A DNA stretch of 23,015 bases from Bacteroidales bacterium UBA4814. Its GTDB lineage: Bacteria; Bacteroidota; Bacteroidia; Bacteroidales; UBA7960. The stretch lies in NCBI GenBank assembly GCA_002402465.1, contig DHFW01000023.1, positions 15,378-38,392 on the forward strand, written 5' to 3'. A program made the translations under genes and the position numbers. The notes beneath the pieces were generated by a model, which did no database searches, was not told the origin of the DNA, and saw only the letters and a program-made list of their open reading frames with translations. Positions 22,763 to 23,015 of the stretch are shown here, piece after piece (the stretch's first letter is position 1; each line of letters begins with the position of its first letter).

Positions 22763-23015
22763 ACTAAAAGGGGGCATTCCCTTTCTGTTTCCTCTATCAA
22801 CCAATATATCAGCGCCTATAAGCTGCTGCAGGTTGATGTGCTGGGGCGTGAATGGGAGCCGGTCAGGATCAAGCGGCCCAGACGGGTAAAAAAACTCCCG
22901 GTGGTACTATCTGTTGGCGAAGTTGAACGGCTGATCGGGGTAACCCTCAGGCACTGCTTTGCAACCCATTTGCTTGAAATGGGAGTCAATTTGCGCCTGA
23001 TCCAGCAATTTATGG
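22763..23015 (+). pseudogene. Tyrosine recombinase (integrase) fragment with in-frame internal deletion
   Basis: Read in the frame of 22799, the plus strand gives SVSSINQYISAYKLLQ, then EPVRIKRPRR, KKLPVVLSVGEVERLIG and directly VTLRHCFATHLLEMGVNLRLIQQFM to the window end. The first part is the SAM-like core-binding domain and its linker to the catalytic domain. The second is the late catalytic motif with LRHxxATHLLE (Arg and His of the R-H-R-Y set). Between them the usual 100 or more residues with the first catalytic Arg are missing, the join lying near 22938-22942. No in-frame ATG precedes it, so the 5' end is also lost or obscured. Such recombinases occur in IS91-like elements and integron-like loci of Bacteroidota. 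It cannot be active. The catalytic Tyr would lie past the window. Confidence 0.82.

Noticed and set aside
22758..22900. ATG at 22758 as the start of the recombinase
   Set aside because: It is in a different frame from the recombinase peptide and its frame soon ends in a stop.

Overview
The window reads as chromosomal DNA of a Bacteroidota bacterium, most likely a Bacteroidales-like lineage. The evidence is a PorX-type type IX secretion (T9SS) response regulator, a T9SS cargo protein with SprB-like repeats and a C-terminal sorting domain, a fused LpxC/FabZ enzyme, promoter-like TAnnTTTG boxes, few Shine-Dalgarno sequences, and a tRNA without an encoded CCA end. Most of the window is dense, ordinary housekeeping sequence. 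The right end (about 20.0-23.0 kb) is looser and partly decayed.

Layout. (1) 1-59: 3' end of a plus-strand tRNA and a bidirectional terminator. (2) 67-3305, minus strand: porX, tsaE and ald, a tight probable operon read from porX. (3) 3529-10440, plus strand: an HD-domain phosphohydrolase, then lipid A genes lpxD, lpxC/fabZ and lpxA, then a CcmA-like ABC ATPase, efp and a second, divergent lpxD paralogue, closed by a strong hairpin terminator. (4) 10482-12441, minus strand: ccmB-ccmC-ccmD-ccmE, a cytochrome c maturation System I block. Its CcmE has the CxxxY form rather than the usual heme-binding His, and its ATPase partner is the plus-strand ccmA-like gene more than 2 kb away. (5) 12565-20027, minus strand: a 1206-residue secreted T9SS protein with eight SprB-like repeats, and upstream of it a 1210-residue GH13-family protein. 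(6) 20028-20703: an AT-rich stretch with at most one small doubtful ORF. (7) 20704-21144, plus strand: a small two-TM protein with a possible PH-like tail, overlapping at its stop codon with the convergent phytoene desaturase-like gene (21141-22607, minus). (8) 22700-23015: a long imperfect palindrome and a tyrosine recombinase gene fragment with an in-frame internal deletion, probably the remnant of a mobile element.

The genes fit a Gram-negative envelope theme. Lipid A acylation and deacetylation (LpxA, LpxC, two LpxDs) and FabZ supply the outer membrane. PorX regulates T9SS, which anchors A-LPS-linked cargo such as the SprB-repeat protein. The Ccm genes assemble periplasmic c-type cytochromes. 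No CRISPR array, defence island or biosynthetic cluster is visible. The most unusual points are the variant Ccm system with its split ABC transporter, several enzymes with substituted active-site residues (Ald, GH13, LpxD2), the palindrome in the porX promoter, and the internally deleted recombinase with its neighbouring palindrome.
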